From NCBI GenBank assembly GCA_020722305.1, contig DYLB01000102.1:1-7255 (forward strand): a stretch of 7,255 nucleotides of DNA, in the 5' to 3' direction. A program made the position numbers and the translations under genes. Below, one piece after another: positions 1-6,257 of this stretch; positions within the stretch are counted from its first letter, which is position 1; each line of letters opens with the position of its first letter. The notes beneath the pieces were generated by a model. It made no database searches. It was not told the origin of the DNA and saw only the letters and a list, made by a program, of their open reading frames with translations. This DNA comes from Anaerolinea thermophila (GTDB taxonomy: Bacteria; Chloroflexota; Anaerolineae; Anaerolineales; Villigracilaceae).

Positions 1-1
1 A

Positions 2-100
2 AAGGGTTACGGTTTCCGCAAAACCCTTAACAAGCCTGATAGAATTGGCCGCAAGGAAACGCCCATATCTCACCCGCTGATCCTGCGTCTTAAGGTATGA
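2..100 (+). CDS. Possible 3' end of an upstream gene (partial, unrecognised)
   Basis: The frame starting at base 2 is open to a TGA at 98-100 and would give about 32 residues, beginning KGYGFRKT and ending HPLILRLKV. Its stop overlaps the sigma-factor start as ATGA, the usual sign of translational coupling, which is the main reason to list it. The competing frame starting at base 3 is open only to a TGA at 78-80 and is about equally protein-like, so the choice of frame is uncertain. I do not recognise the family from so short a tail. If it is real, the sigma factor would belong to an operon that begins left of the window. Confidence 0.35.
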   Translation, partial: KGYGFRKTLNKPDRIGRKETPISHPLILRLKV

Positions 101-651
101 ATAAACCAGAGCCGTCCGAACAAGAATTGCTCCAAAGGGCACGCCAGCTCGACCCCGCCGCGCTCACAAAGATCTATGATCGTTACAACGGCGAGCTCTA
201 CAATTACGCTCTCAGCTTGACAGGCGACTCGGAACTGGCCGAAGATTGCGTCTCCGAGATTTTTGCTCGTTTTTTGGATGTGATTAAACGTCAACGCGGC
301 CCCGACACTTACCTGCGGGCTTACCTTTACCGGATGGCCCATAACTGGATCACAGATCAGTACCGGGGCGGGAGCCTCGGCCTGCTCCCGTTGGAAGAGG
401 CCACACCCATCCCCTCAGCCGACGACCCCGCCCAAGAAGCTCACCGCAACCTCCGCATCCAGGCTACCCGCAGAGCTTTGGCCAGCCTCACACCCGACCA
501 GCGCCAGGTCATCAGCCTGCGCTACCTCCAGGGCTGGGAACTGGGCGAAATCGCATCGGCGATGAACAAGCCTGTTGGAGCCGTCAAAGCCCTGCAATTT
601 CGCGGCATCGAAGCCTTGCGCCGCCTTTTATTGAATGATGAAAATGTCTGA
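97..651 (+). CDS. ECF-type sigma-70 family RNA polymerase sigma factor
   Basis: The protein has 184 residues, the usual size for an ECF (group 4) sigma factor, which binds core RNA polymerase and directs it to a small regulon. Region 2 spans about residues 22-92, with the core-binding/-10 segment IYDRYNGELYNYALSLTGD, the acidic AEDCVSEIF stretch and the LRAYLYRMAHNWITDQYR helix. An acidic, proline-containing linker (about 93-118) follows. Region 4 covers about 124-178, with LTPDQRQVISLRYLQGW and a helix-turn-helix (GEIASAMNKPVGAVKAL) for -35 recognition. There is no extra C-terminal domain. The start at 97 has a weak AAGG two bases upstream and may be coupled to an upstream frame through ATGA. 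The gene overlaps the DUF5667 gene, so the two are probably co-translated. The promoter it recognises cannot be read from this window. Confidence 0.93.
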   Translation: MNKPEPSEQELLQRARQLDPAALTKIYDRYNGELYNYALSLTGDSELAEDCVSEIFARFLDVIKRQRGPDTYLRAYLYRMAHNWITDQYRGGSLGLLPLEEATPIPSADDPAQEAHRNLRIQATRRALASLTPDQRQVISLRYLQGWELGEIASAMNKPVGAVKALQFRGIEALRRLLLNDENV

Positions 652-1609
652 GAAGAACCCCGAACTCGACCCCCGCCTGAAATCCAGGCTCGAAGAACTC
701 AAGCCGATCTCCCCGCGTGACCCGCGCCGGGCTGCCCAAACCCGGGCCAAATTCCTGGCCCAGGTCGAAGCCGTCCAACCCGCCAAACGCGCATCTTTTT
801 GGGCCATCCCGGTGCGGGCATTGGCCCCCGCCTTCCTGCTTTTGATCCTGCTGGCCGCAAGCGCCGGCACGGTCTTCGCCGCACAGGCCAGCCTGCCCGG
901 CGAAGCGCTTTACCCGGTCAAACTCTTCGGCGAGGAAGTCCGCCTGTCGTGGACGACCGACCCCGAACAAAAAGCCGAACTGCTGCTGGATTACGCCGCC
1001 ACCCGGGTAGACGAGATCACCTCCCTGGCCCTGTCCGGGCTGCCCGTGCCCCAGCCCGTGCTGGACAGGCTCGACGAGCAATTCAGTGAAGCCGCCCAAC
1101 TGGCCGCCAGCCTAGACGACGCCCAACTGGCCAACCTGATGAGCCGGGTCGAGGGGTGGTTGCAAAACGAAGAGCAGGCCCTCGCCCAGGCCCAGGTCCA
1201 AAGCGGGACGGGGCCGGGGGCGCAGGCGCTGTCACAGGTGCGGGAGCAGGTCCAGGTCCAGATTGGGCTCGCCCAGTTGGGGCAGACCGATCCGCAGCAG
1301 TACCGGCACACCGTCCGGGGCTGGCAAGGGTCGCCGACTGCCTCCCCATCCGCTACTCCAACCCCCGGCCTGCCGACCGGCGATCCCGGCCCCGGCGCTT
1401 CTGGGACAGCCGGCCCGCATGGCACACAGAAACCGGGGAACGACAACGATAACGGCAATGACAACGGGAACGGACCGGGCGGCCCCAATCCGAGCATGAC
1501 ACCCAAAAGCCCCGGCGGTGGCGGCGGACCGAACCCGACCATCCCCCCCCAGCCAAACACGCCAGGCCCCAAGAAAACGCCAACAGGCGGAGGGGGCGGG
1601 AAGCCGTAA
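635..1609 (+). CDS. DUF5667-type single-pass membrane protein, candidate anti-sigma regulator
   Basis: The protein has 324 residues if translation starts at 635. ATGs at 638 and 644 are alternatives; 644 gives the more natural MSEKNPELDPRL start. No clear Shine-Dalgarno precedes any of them, so translation is probably coupled to the overlapping sigma gene. The N-terminal ~60 residues are charged and predicted cytoplasmic. One transmembrane helix lies at about 62-84 (RALAPAFLLLILLAASAGTV). It is followed by the DUF5667-like signature SLPGEALYPVKLFGEEVRLS and a helical, Gln/Ala-rich region to about 225. From about 232 the tail is low-complexity Pro/Gly/Thr/Asn, with an NDNDNGNDNGNG run and GGGGG runs, likely extracytoplasmic. 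The position directly after an ECF sigma factor and the topology suggest an anti-sigma or co-sensor role. This is inference: no zinc-binding HxxxCxxC anti-sigma motif is visible. Confidence 0.85.
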   Translation: MMKMSEKNPELDPRLKSRLEELKPISPRDPRRAAQTRAKFLAQVEAVQPAKRASFWAIPVRALAPAFLLLILLAASAGTVFAAQASLPGEALYPVKLFGEEVRLSWTTDPEQKAELLLDYAATRVDEITSLALSGLPVPQPVLDRLDEQFSEAAQLAASLDDAQLANLMSRVEGWLQNEEQALAQAQVQSGTGPGAQALSQVREQVQVQIGLAQLGQTDPQQYRHTVRGWQGSPTASPSATPTPGLPTGDPGPGASGTAGPHGTQKPGNDNDNGNDNGNGPGGPNPSMTPKSPGGGGGPNPTIPPQPNTPGPKKTPTGGGGGKP

Positions 1610-1625
1610 GATTGATAGGCAAAGC

Positions 1626-1654
1626 AAAACGCTCCTTGAAACGGAGCGTTTTTT
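1626..1654 (+). terminator. Rho-independent terminator, possibly bidirectional
   Basis: AAAACGCTCC (1626-1635) pairs perfectly with GGAGCGTTTT (1643-1652) around a 7-base loop. A T tract follows on the plus strand (six T at 1649-1654, then more T-rich DNA). It starts 16 bases after the DUF5667 stop, as expected for the end of the sigma/DUF5667 unit. The A's at 1626-1629 provide a T run on the minus strand, so it may also end the convergent MFS unit, whose stop is at 1677. Confidence 0.85.
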
Positions 1655-1673
1655 GTTCTTGTTTTTGTTTTTG
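1650..1673 (+). repeat. Four tandem TTTTTG-like hexamers
   Basis: TTTTTG, TTCTTG, TTTTTG and TTTTTG follow head to tail, overlapping the T tract of the terminator and ending just before the MFS stop codon. This is simple-sequence DNA, prone to slippage, and has no evident function beyond lengthening the U-rich tail of the terminator. Confidence 0.7.
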
Positions 1674-1676
1674 TTT

Positions 1677-3035
1677 TCAATCCGCCGGGCTTAGCTGGGC
1701 TTCAGCCCGGGCGAGCTGGTCGTGATCGGGCAGGGCTTCCTCGGCATTGCGGATGGCCGGGACGAAGAACCCGCTAAAGCCGATCAGGGCCGCGCCCAGG
1801 CCGCAGAAGACGAAGAGCAGGCCCATCCCCGCGCCGGGTCCGCTGCCGACCAGCCAGCCGAAGCTCGAGGCCAGGGAACCGTTGACGGCCATAGCCGGTT
1901 CCATCACGAAATCGGCCATGGTGCCGGCAATGATCGGGGCGATCGGCTGGGTGAACCAGGCGATCAGGCGTCGGGCCGAGAAGACCCGTCCTTGCAAATC
2001 GGGGGCGACCTTGGCCTGCCAGAAGGACTGGTTGGAGGTGTTCAATAAGGCAACAACAATGCCGGAAAACACCATAACCGGAACCCAGACCAGGAGGCTG
2101 CGGCCAATGCCTAACAACACCATGGTGGAGAGGCCGGTCAGAATCCAACCCCAAATTACGCCGAAGCTGCGCCGCTTGAAACCACCCCAGGCCGACATCA
2201 ACAAACCGCCGAGGATGCTGCCCGCCGCCCCGGCAGTCTGCACCGTGCCGAAGATCAGGCTATCCTGGCCGGTGCGAGCGAGAATCATGGGGGCCATCAG
2301 CGCGAACCCCATACCGCTGAACAGATTTCCGAACAGGAACATCAACTGCAAACCCAGCAGGGTGGGGCGCTGGAAAATGTACTGGAAGCCTGTCCAGGCT
2401 TGTTTCAATATGCCGCCGGCAGCTTTTTGACCTTCGACGGTCCGTTCGGGGTTCGGGACGAGGACGAAGGCCAGGGCGCCGATGGCGATGAAGAAGGTGA
2501 TTACATCTATGGTGAGCAGCCCTGTCAGCCCAAGGAAGGGGTACAACGCCCCGGCCAGAATCGGGGCCAGGACCCCCGGTCCGGCCTCCATCAGCGACAT
2601 CAGGCCATTGGCGCGGCCGTACTGTTCCTTGGGGATCATGGTGCTGATCGCGGCCGAATAAGCCGGCCACTGGAAGGTGTTTCCAATGCCGTATAACGCG
2701 TTTGCAACATAGAGGTGCCAGAACTCCAATGCCCCCAACATATTCAGGACAAGAATCAGGCCCGTGGCCAGGATGGCCGTAATATCGCTGACCATCATCA
2801 TCAGCTTGCGGTTGTAACGGTCCACCATCACCCCGGCGGGGATGGACATGATCAAGAAAGGCAGGATGCCAGCTACCTGCATCCCGGCCATGGCGGTGGC
2901 ACTTTTGGTCTGGTCGTAAATCCAAAGGGTCAAGGCGAAGCTGCTCATCCCGGAGGCGAGGATGGAGACAACCTGTCCGATCCAGATAATCAGGAAGGCG
3001 GCCATACCTTGCGGGCGTTGGATTGTACTTTGCAT
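1677..3035 (-). CDS. MFS transporter, EntS/macrolide-efflux-like (MFS_3 type)
   Basis: This is a 452-residue integral membrane protein of the major facilitator superfamily, which exports small molecules using the proton gradient. The length and about twelve hydrophobic segments fit the family. Motif A between helices 2 and 3 is present (GVMVDRYNRKLMMMVSD, about residues 68-84). The segment FQWPAYSAAISTMIPKEQYG (about 121-140), followed by RANGLM, is typical of the branch holding the enterobactin exporter EntS and Mef-type macrolide exporters. A polar loop at about 195-215 separates the halves. The tail after about 428 is acidic and cytoplasmic. The ATG at 3033-3035 has an AGGAG Shine-Dalgarno five bases upstream. 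The gene follows the flippase-like gene after 21 bases, so the two are probably one transcript. The substrate cannot be told from sequence; drug or siderophore export are family possibilities, not observations. Confidence 0.92.
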   Translation of the reverse strand: MQSTIQRPQGMAAFLIIWIGQVVSILASGMSSFALTLWIYDQTKSATAMAGMQVAGILPFLIMSIPAGVMVDRYNRKLMMMVSDITAILATGLILVLNMLGALEFWHLYVANALYGIGNTFQWPAYSAAISTMIPKEQYGRANGLMSLMEAGPGVLAPILAGALYPFLGLTGLLTIDVITFFIAIGALAFVLVPNPERTVEGQKAAGGILKQAWTGFQYIFQRPTLLGLQLMFLFGNLFSGMGFALMAPMILARTGQDSLIFGTVQTAGAAGSILGGLLMSAWGGFKRRSFGVIWGWILTGLSTMVLLGIGRSLLVWVPVMVFSGIVVALLNTSNQSFWQAKVAPDLQGRVFSARRLIAWFTQPIAPIIAGTMADFVMEPAMAVNGSLASSFGWLVGSGPGAGMGLLFVFCGLGAALIGFSGFFVPAIRNAEEALPDHDQLARAEAQLSPAD

Positions 3036-3040
3036 GCTTA

Positions 3041-3045
3041 CTCCT
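3041..3045 (-). promoter_or_regulatory. Shine-Dalgarno of the MFS gene
   Basis: The minus strand reads AGGAG, five bases before the ATG. This supports the start at 3035 over the internal methionine at residue 11. Confidence 0.75.
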
Positions 3046-3056
3046 GTACCGCTGAT

Positions 3057-4052
3057 TTAGTTGCGACGGTGCAATAACCGGAAGGCGACGGCCCCGACCG
3101 CAAGTTGGAACCAAAAGGTGATGGCGCGGTAGACCAGGGTGACGACCACCGCCTGACTCCATTCGACCCGCAGGGACTTGAGCGCCAGCGCCAGCGCCCC
3201 CTCCACCACCCCCACCCCGTTCGGCGTCGGCGAGACAATCAGAAACAGGTAGCCGATAGCAAACCCGGCGATGATCGTCCCGGCGGAAAAGGGGACGCCG
3301 AAGGCCAGGAAAACGAGCAGCAGGATGCCGATCAGCAGGGCTTTGTTGGTCAGGGAGAAAAGCATGGGCCACAGCAAACGTCCAGGATCAACGCGCAGAC
3401 CGGCCAGTCCCTCGCCGATTTCGCAGGCAAAGGCGTGGGCGCGGGATTCGTCCAGATAGTCCCGTTTGATGAAGGGGCGGGTGATCCGGTTCACCCGGCG
3501 GGCCATGCAGGCCAGGATATCCCCAAGCCGGGAGGCGGAGCGGGAGCCGGTATAAAGCAAAATTCCCAGCACGGAGGCGATGCTGACGAGGATCAGGGAG
3601 GCCGTGATCTCGCCCGCGTCGAGGTTGTTACGGCGGAAAAGCACCACCAGTCCCAGGGCCAGCACGGCCAGGAAGGCCAGGTAATCGAAGAACAGGAAGA
3701 GCGCCCCCGCGGCTGCCACCAGGCCGGGCGAATGACCGCGCTTGCGGCCGCTGTCTACGAAGAGGGCCATCCCGCCCATCCCGGCGGTCGGCGCGATCAC
3801 GTTGAGGAAGTTGACCGCCGCGACCACCAGGACCAGGTGGCCCAGGCCTTCGTCCAGCCCCAGTTGGCGGTAAAAAGAGCGGTAGGTCAGGGCCACGTTC
3901 AGCAGCCAGAGCAGTTCCACCAGCATAGCGGCCAGGACGAAGAGCAGGTTGCTTTTTTGGAGGGTGGCGGCGATGTTTTCAAGTTCGGAAAAACTGAAGA
4001 TGACCAGCCCGATTGCCAGGAAGAAGACCAGCGCAACGAAGAGTTTCCGCAT
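3057..4052 (-). CDS. Flippase-like integral membrane protein (LPG synthase transmembrane domain family)
   Basis: The protein has 331 residues and about eight transmembrane segments (roughly 3-22, 34-54, 72-90, 112-138, 150-168, 228-252, 257-276 and 300-325). It matches the lysylphosphatidylglycerol synthase transmembrane/UPF0104 family: it has the conserved APTAGMGGMALFVDSGRKRG loop (about 87-106), SPTPNGVGVVEGAL (about 274-287) and LVYRAITFWFQLAVG (306-320). The soluble aminoacyl-transferase domain of MprF is absent, so this is the flippase-like half only. Such proteins are thought to move lipids or lipid-linked molecules across the membrane; the substrate here is unknown. The ATG has no Shine-Dalgarno, but TATAAT ends seven bases before it, suggesting a nearly leaderless mRNA. 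It is the first gene of a unit with the MFS exporter. Confidence 0.9.
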   Translation of the reverse strand: MRKLFVALVFFLAIGLVIFSFSELENIAATLQKSNLLFVLAAMLVELLWLLNVALTYRSFYRQLGLDEGLGHLVLVVAAVNFLNVIAPTAGMGGMALFVDSGRKRGHSPGLVAAAGALFLFFDYLAFLAVLALGLVVLFRRNNLDAGEITASLILVSIASVLGILLYTGSRSASRLGDILACMARRVNRITRPFIKRDYLDESRAHAFACEIGEGLAGLRVDPGRLLWPMLFSLTNKALLIGILLLVFLAFGVPFSAGTIIAGFAIGYLFLIVSPTPNGVGVVEGALALALKSLRVEWSQAVVVTLVYRAITFWFQLAVGAVAFRLLHRRN

Positions 4053-4059
4053 GGAGCGG

Positions 4060-4065
4060 ATTATA
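4060..4065 (-). promoter_or_regulatory. -10 box giving a near-leaderless transcript of the flippase-like gene
   Basis: The minus strand reads TATAAT followed by CCGCTCC and the ATG. With the usual 6-7 base spacing, transcription would begin at or one base before the ATG. No recognisable TTGACA lies 16-18 bases upstream; that position falls inside the G/C-rich hairpin at 4074-4102. Confidence 0.6.
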
Positions 4066-4073
4066 CCGAAGAA

Positions 4074-4102
4074 AACGCCCCCGGCTTTGGGGCGAGGGCG
4101 TT
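4074..4102 (-). terminator. Terminator-like hairpin after the YugP-type peptidase gene
   Basis: AACGCCC (4074-4080) pairs with GGGCGTT (4096-4102). An alternative inner stem is CGCCCC (4076-4081) with GGGGCG (4089-4094). On the minus strand the stem ends in GGGCGTTTTCTT, a short T-rich tail, 32 bases after the peptidase stop. The U tract is modest, so termination may be partial, with some read-through into the flippase-like gene. Confidence 0.6.
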
Positions 4103-4133
4103 CCTTGTTTTCCGGGGCTTCCCGGATCGTTCG

Positions 4134-4829
4134 TCACCGGCGGCGGCTGCTGCCACCGACCAGCGAAGCGAAGTAAAACAATTGGAGGATGGCCGTGACC
4201 AACCCGGCCACATAGGTCAGGGCGGCGGCGTTGAGCACGGTGTTGACGCCGCGCTGTTCCTCGTCAGTTTGGATCAGGCCGGTATCCCGCAGCAGGACCC
4301 GGGCCCGGGCTGAGGCGTTGAGTTCGACCGGGAGGGTCGCCAGGGCGAAGACTGCCCCGCCGGCAAAGACCAGCACCCCCAGCCAGGCCAGATCGGTCCA
4401 GCGCAGGAGCAGGCCGGCCATGATCAAGATCCAGCCCAGGTTCGAGCCGATGTTGACCACCGGCACCAGGGCGGCCCGGAAACGCAGGGGCAGGTAATCT
4501 TCTGCATCCTGCATGGCATGGCCCAGTTCGTGGGCGGCAATTGCCAGCGAGGCCACCGATCCGCCCTGGGCTACGCCGCGCGACAGGCGCAGGGTCTTGT
4601 CGCGGGGATCGTAATGGTCGGTCAGTTCCCCGGCGATGCCTTCGATCTGAACGCCGTACAACCCGCTGCGGGTGATCAGGCGCTGAGCGGCTTCGTAGCC
4701 CGTCACCCGGCTGCGGGCCGGGACGCGCCCCCATTTGCTGTACGCCGAGCGGACGTACCAGGAGGTGAGCGCCATCAGGATGAAGGCGGGCAGCATATAG
4801 ATCAGGTAACTTGAGTTGAAGAAGAACAT
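4134..4829 (-). CDS. YugP-type neutral zinc metallopeptidase (membrane)
   Basis: The protein has 231 residues, close to the usual ~225 of the family. An N-terminal transmembrane helix (about 8-26) is followed by a soluble segment with YDPRDKTLRLS (about 73-83) and then the zinc-binding site AIAAHELGHAMQDAED. His100 and His104 are the expected ligands and Glu101 the catalytic base. PVELNAS (167-173) corresponds to the family's P-V-E-F-[DN]-A-S motif, whose glutamate (Glu169) is the likely third ligand. Further hydrophobic segments lie at about 122-142, 147-166 and 202-225. The reading frame extends upstream to 4985, but the ATG at 4829 is chosen because GGAGG lies nine bases before it and the family's hydrophobic start begins here. 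The start is two bases after the stop of the S41 gene, so the two are co-transcribed and probably translationally coupled. The physiological substrate is unknown. Confidence 0.93.
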   Translation of the reverse strand: MFFFNSSYLIYMLPAFILMALTSWYVRSAYSKWGRVPARSRVTGYEAAQRLITRSGLYGVQIEGIAGELTDHYDPRDKTLRLSRGVAQGGSVASLAIAAHELGHAMQDAEDYLPLRFRAALVPVVNIGSNLGWILIMAGLLLRWTDLAWLGVLVFAGGAVFALATLPVELNASARARVLLRDTGLIQTDEEQRGVNTVLNAAALTYVAGLVTAILQLFYFASLVGGSSRRR

Positions 4830-4831
4830 GG

Positions 4832-6082
4832 TTAGTTTCCTCCAGCAATCATTTCGAGCAGTACTTCCACGGCCTTGTCGAGCTGCGGATCGCGGCCGGC
4901 ATCGTAGTCTTCTGGGGTCATTTCGACGACGACATCCGGGGTCAACCCCAGCTTGTGGATGGTGCGCCCGTTGGGGGTCAGCCATTTGGCAACCGTGACG
5001 CGCACCGCGCCCTGGTTATCGGAGAGCGGAACCCAGGTCTGGACCGATCCCTTGCCGAAGGAGGTGACGCCCACGAGCTTGCCGCGACCGTAGTCCTGAA
5101 TCGCGCCGGAGACGATTTCCGAGGCCGAGGCCGTGCCCTCGTTGATCAGGACCACCAGCGGGATCTCGGTCGCCAGGCCGCCCGGCTGGGCCTCGAAGGT
5201 CTGGCGCGTGCCGTCGCCGTATTCTTCGTACATGACGACCCCCTTGCCCACGAACTCGGACACGACTTCGATGGCTGTGGTCAGGTAACCGCCGCCGTTG
5301 TTGCGCAGGTCCAGGATCAGGCCGTCGGGGTTCTGGTCCAGCAGGGACTGGAGTTGGTTGCGCAGCTCGGTCGTGGTATTGTCGCCGAAGGTGTTGAGCT
5401 TGACGTAGGCCAGGTTGTTATCCTCGAGCATCTTGCTCTCCACGCTGGGGACGGTGATGTGGGCGCGGGTGACTTCGATGTCCAGCGGTTCTTCCAGGCC
5501 CTCGCGGCTGATGGTCAGGCGGACGGTCGTGCCGGCCGGGCCGAGCACCTTGCGGCGCACCAGTTCGCCGTCTATGCCGGTCATGTCTTCGCCGTCAATG
5601 GCGATGATCTTGTCACCGGGTTTGATCCCGGCTTTCTCGGCGGGCGAACCCGTCATCGGCGAGACGATGGTCAGGTATTCGCCGGTGATGTCCACCCAGG
5701 CCCCGATGCCTTCATATTCGCCGGAGAGATCCGCGTTGGCATCCGAGTATTGGACCGGGTCCATGTAAGAGGTGTGCGGGTCGCCCAGGGCTTCCAACAT
5801 GCCGCGCATGGCGCCGCGCATCAAGGCCAGGTCGTCCACCGGCTGGTCCACGTATTCGTCGTGGACCAGTTGCCAGGTTTCCCAGAACGGCTTGAAAAGG
5901 GTTTGCAGGTCTGATGGCGTTGCTGCATTGGAACCCTCCGGGGTGCTGATCGGAGCCATCGGGGATGACTGCGCGGGCGGGTTCAGGACGAAGCGGCCGG
6001 TCACGAACCCGCCGGCAAATGCGCCCGTCACAAGTAAGGATACGGCCAGGAACGCCAGGATATATTTGAGCGCTTTATTCAT
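4832..6082 (-). CDS. S41 family carboxy-terminal processing protease (CtpA/CtpB-like)
   Basis: The protein has 416 residues. An uncleaved signal-anchor (about 5-27) places the enzyme outside the membrane, followed by a Pro/Ser-rich linker to about 55. The N-terminal helical part ends in ALGDPHTSYMDP (98-109). A PDZ domain spans about 115-205, with GSPAEKAGIKPGDKIIAIDG at 145-164, and binds substrate C-termini. The protease core covers about 210-388 with LDLRNNGGG (257-265), INEGTASASEI (313-323) and TSFGKGSVQTW (340-350). Ser319 and Lys344 are 25 residues apart, as in Prc and CtpB, and Gln348 completes the Ser-Lys-Gln triad, so the enzyme should be active. The frame is open up to 6145, but the ATG at 6082 has AGGAGG four bases upstream and begins the signal-anchor. 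Known relatives process envelope proteins or regulatory proteolysis substrates; the target here is unknown. Confidence 0.95.
   Translation of the reverse strand: MNKALKYILAFLAVSLLVTGAFAGGFVTGRFVLNPPAQSSPMAPISTPEGSNAATPSDLQTLFKPFWETWQLVHDEYVDQPVDDLALMRGAMRGMLEALGDPHTSYMDPVQYSDANADLSGEYEGIGAWVDITGEYLTIVSPMTGSPAEKAGIKPGDKIIAIDGEDMTGIDGELVRRKVLGPAGTTVRLTISREGLEEPLDIEVTRAHITVPSVESKMLEDNNLAYVKLNTFGDNTTTELRNQLQSLLDQNPDGLILDLRNNGGGYLTTAIEVVSEFVGKGVVMYEEYGDGTRQTFEAQPGGLATEIPLVVLINEGTASASEIVSGAIQDYGRGKLVGVTSFGKGSVQTWVPLSDNQGAVRVTVAKWLTPNGRTIHKLGLTPDVVVEMTPEDYDAGRDPQLDKAVEVLLEMIAGGN
4839..4843 (-). promoter_or_regulatory. Shine-Dalgarno of the YugP-type gene, inside the S41 gene
   Basis: The minus strand reads GGAGG nine bases before the ATG at 4829. 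It lies within the last codons of the S41 protease gene and fixes the start of the downstream gene. Confidence 0.75.
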
Positions 6083-6086
6083 AGGA

Positions 6087-6092
6087 CCTCCT
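6087..6092 (-). promoter_or_regulatory. Shine-Dalgarno of the S41 protease gene
   Basis: The minus strand reads AGGAGG, followed by TCCT and the ATG at 6082. The near-perfect anti-SD match supports this start over the in-frame ATG at 6145. Confidence 0.8.
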
Positions 6093-6170
6093 AAAGGTGA
6101 TGCGGCTTCATGGAAAGACTTCGGAAACCCGCAATGACGAGCCAATCCGAATTGCCGAATGTTCTCCAGT

Positions 6171-6220
6171 CAATAAAATTATCATGCCCAAATTAATACA
6201 GGATGATAAGGATAACCCAA
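6171..6220 (-). promoter_or_regulatory. A/T-rich probable promoter region of the S41/YugP operon
   Basis: This is one of the few A/T-rich stretches in the window. On the minus strand it holds several -10-like hexamers: TATCAT (6208-6203), TATTAA (6198-6193) and GATAAT (6183-6178). TTGGGT at 6220-6215 is a weak -35 candidate, 16 bases before TATTAA. No arrangement is convincing enough to name a start site. Any of them leaves a 5' leader of about 90-120 bases. The surrounding gap, 6083-6330, holds no gene that I can support. Confidence 0.35.
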
Positions 6221-6257
6221 AGGTGTAGGAAGAACGTAAAAGTTGACTGCCTGGAGG

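Noticed and set aside
2..28. Hairpin AAGGGTT/AACCCTT as a terminator for an upstream gene
   Set aside because: No T tract follows, and the stretch may be coding, so terminator function is not supported.
1203..1253. G-quadruplex in the DUF5667 gene
   Set aside because: Three G runs lie close together (GGG, GGGG, GGGGG), but the next run is about 20 bases away, so a stable four-run structure is unlikely. The sequence is explained by coding.
991..1680. 229-codon minus-strand frame opposite the DUF5667 gene
   Set aside because: It is a Pro/Gly/Cys/Trp-rich translation of the antisense of a low-complexity tail, with no family features.
2260..3372. 370-codon minus-strand frame bridging the MFS and flippase genes
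   Set aside because: It is an alternative frame of both genes, rich in Arg/Pro/His/Gly, and would need the two clear membrane proteins to be wrong.
3105..4313. 402-codon open frame on the plus strand across the flippase and peptidase genes
   Set aside because: It lies antisense to two well-recognised membrane protein genes. Its translation is Gln/Gly/Asp/His-rich without hydrophobic or domain structure, as expected of an antisense shadow in G/C-rich DNA.
4830..4985. Longer N-terminus for the YugP-type peptidase starting at 4985
   Set aside because: The extra 52 residues are an out-of-frame reading of the S41 gene, Arg/Pro-rich, while the ATG at 4829 has a good Shine-Dalgarno and the family's normal N-terminus.
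4955..5914. 319-codon open frame on the plus strand opposite the S41 protease
   Set aside because: It is antisense to a complete S41 protease with intact catalytic residues. It has no recognisable domain and no credible ribosome binding site.
6083..6145. Longer N-terminus for the S41 protease starting at 6145
   Set aside because: It would place the signal-anchor 21 residues inside the protein and ignore the AGGAGG directly before 6082.
6100..6145. Dispersed repeat resembling CGTCATTGCG-type palindromes upstream of the S41 gene
   Set aside because: Only about ten bases match on the minus strand (CGTCATTGCG) and no palindromic partner is present.
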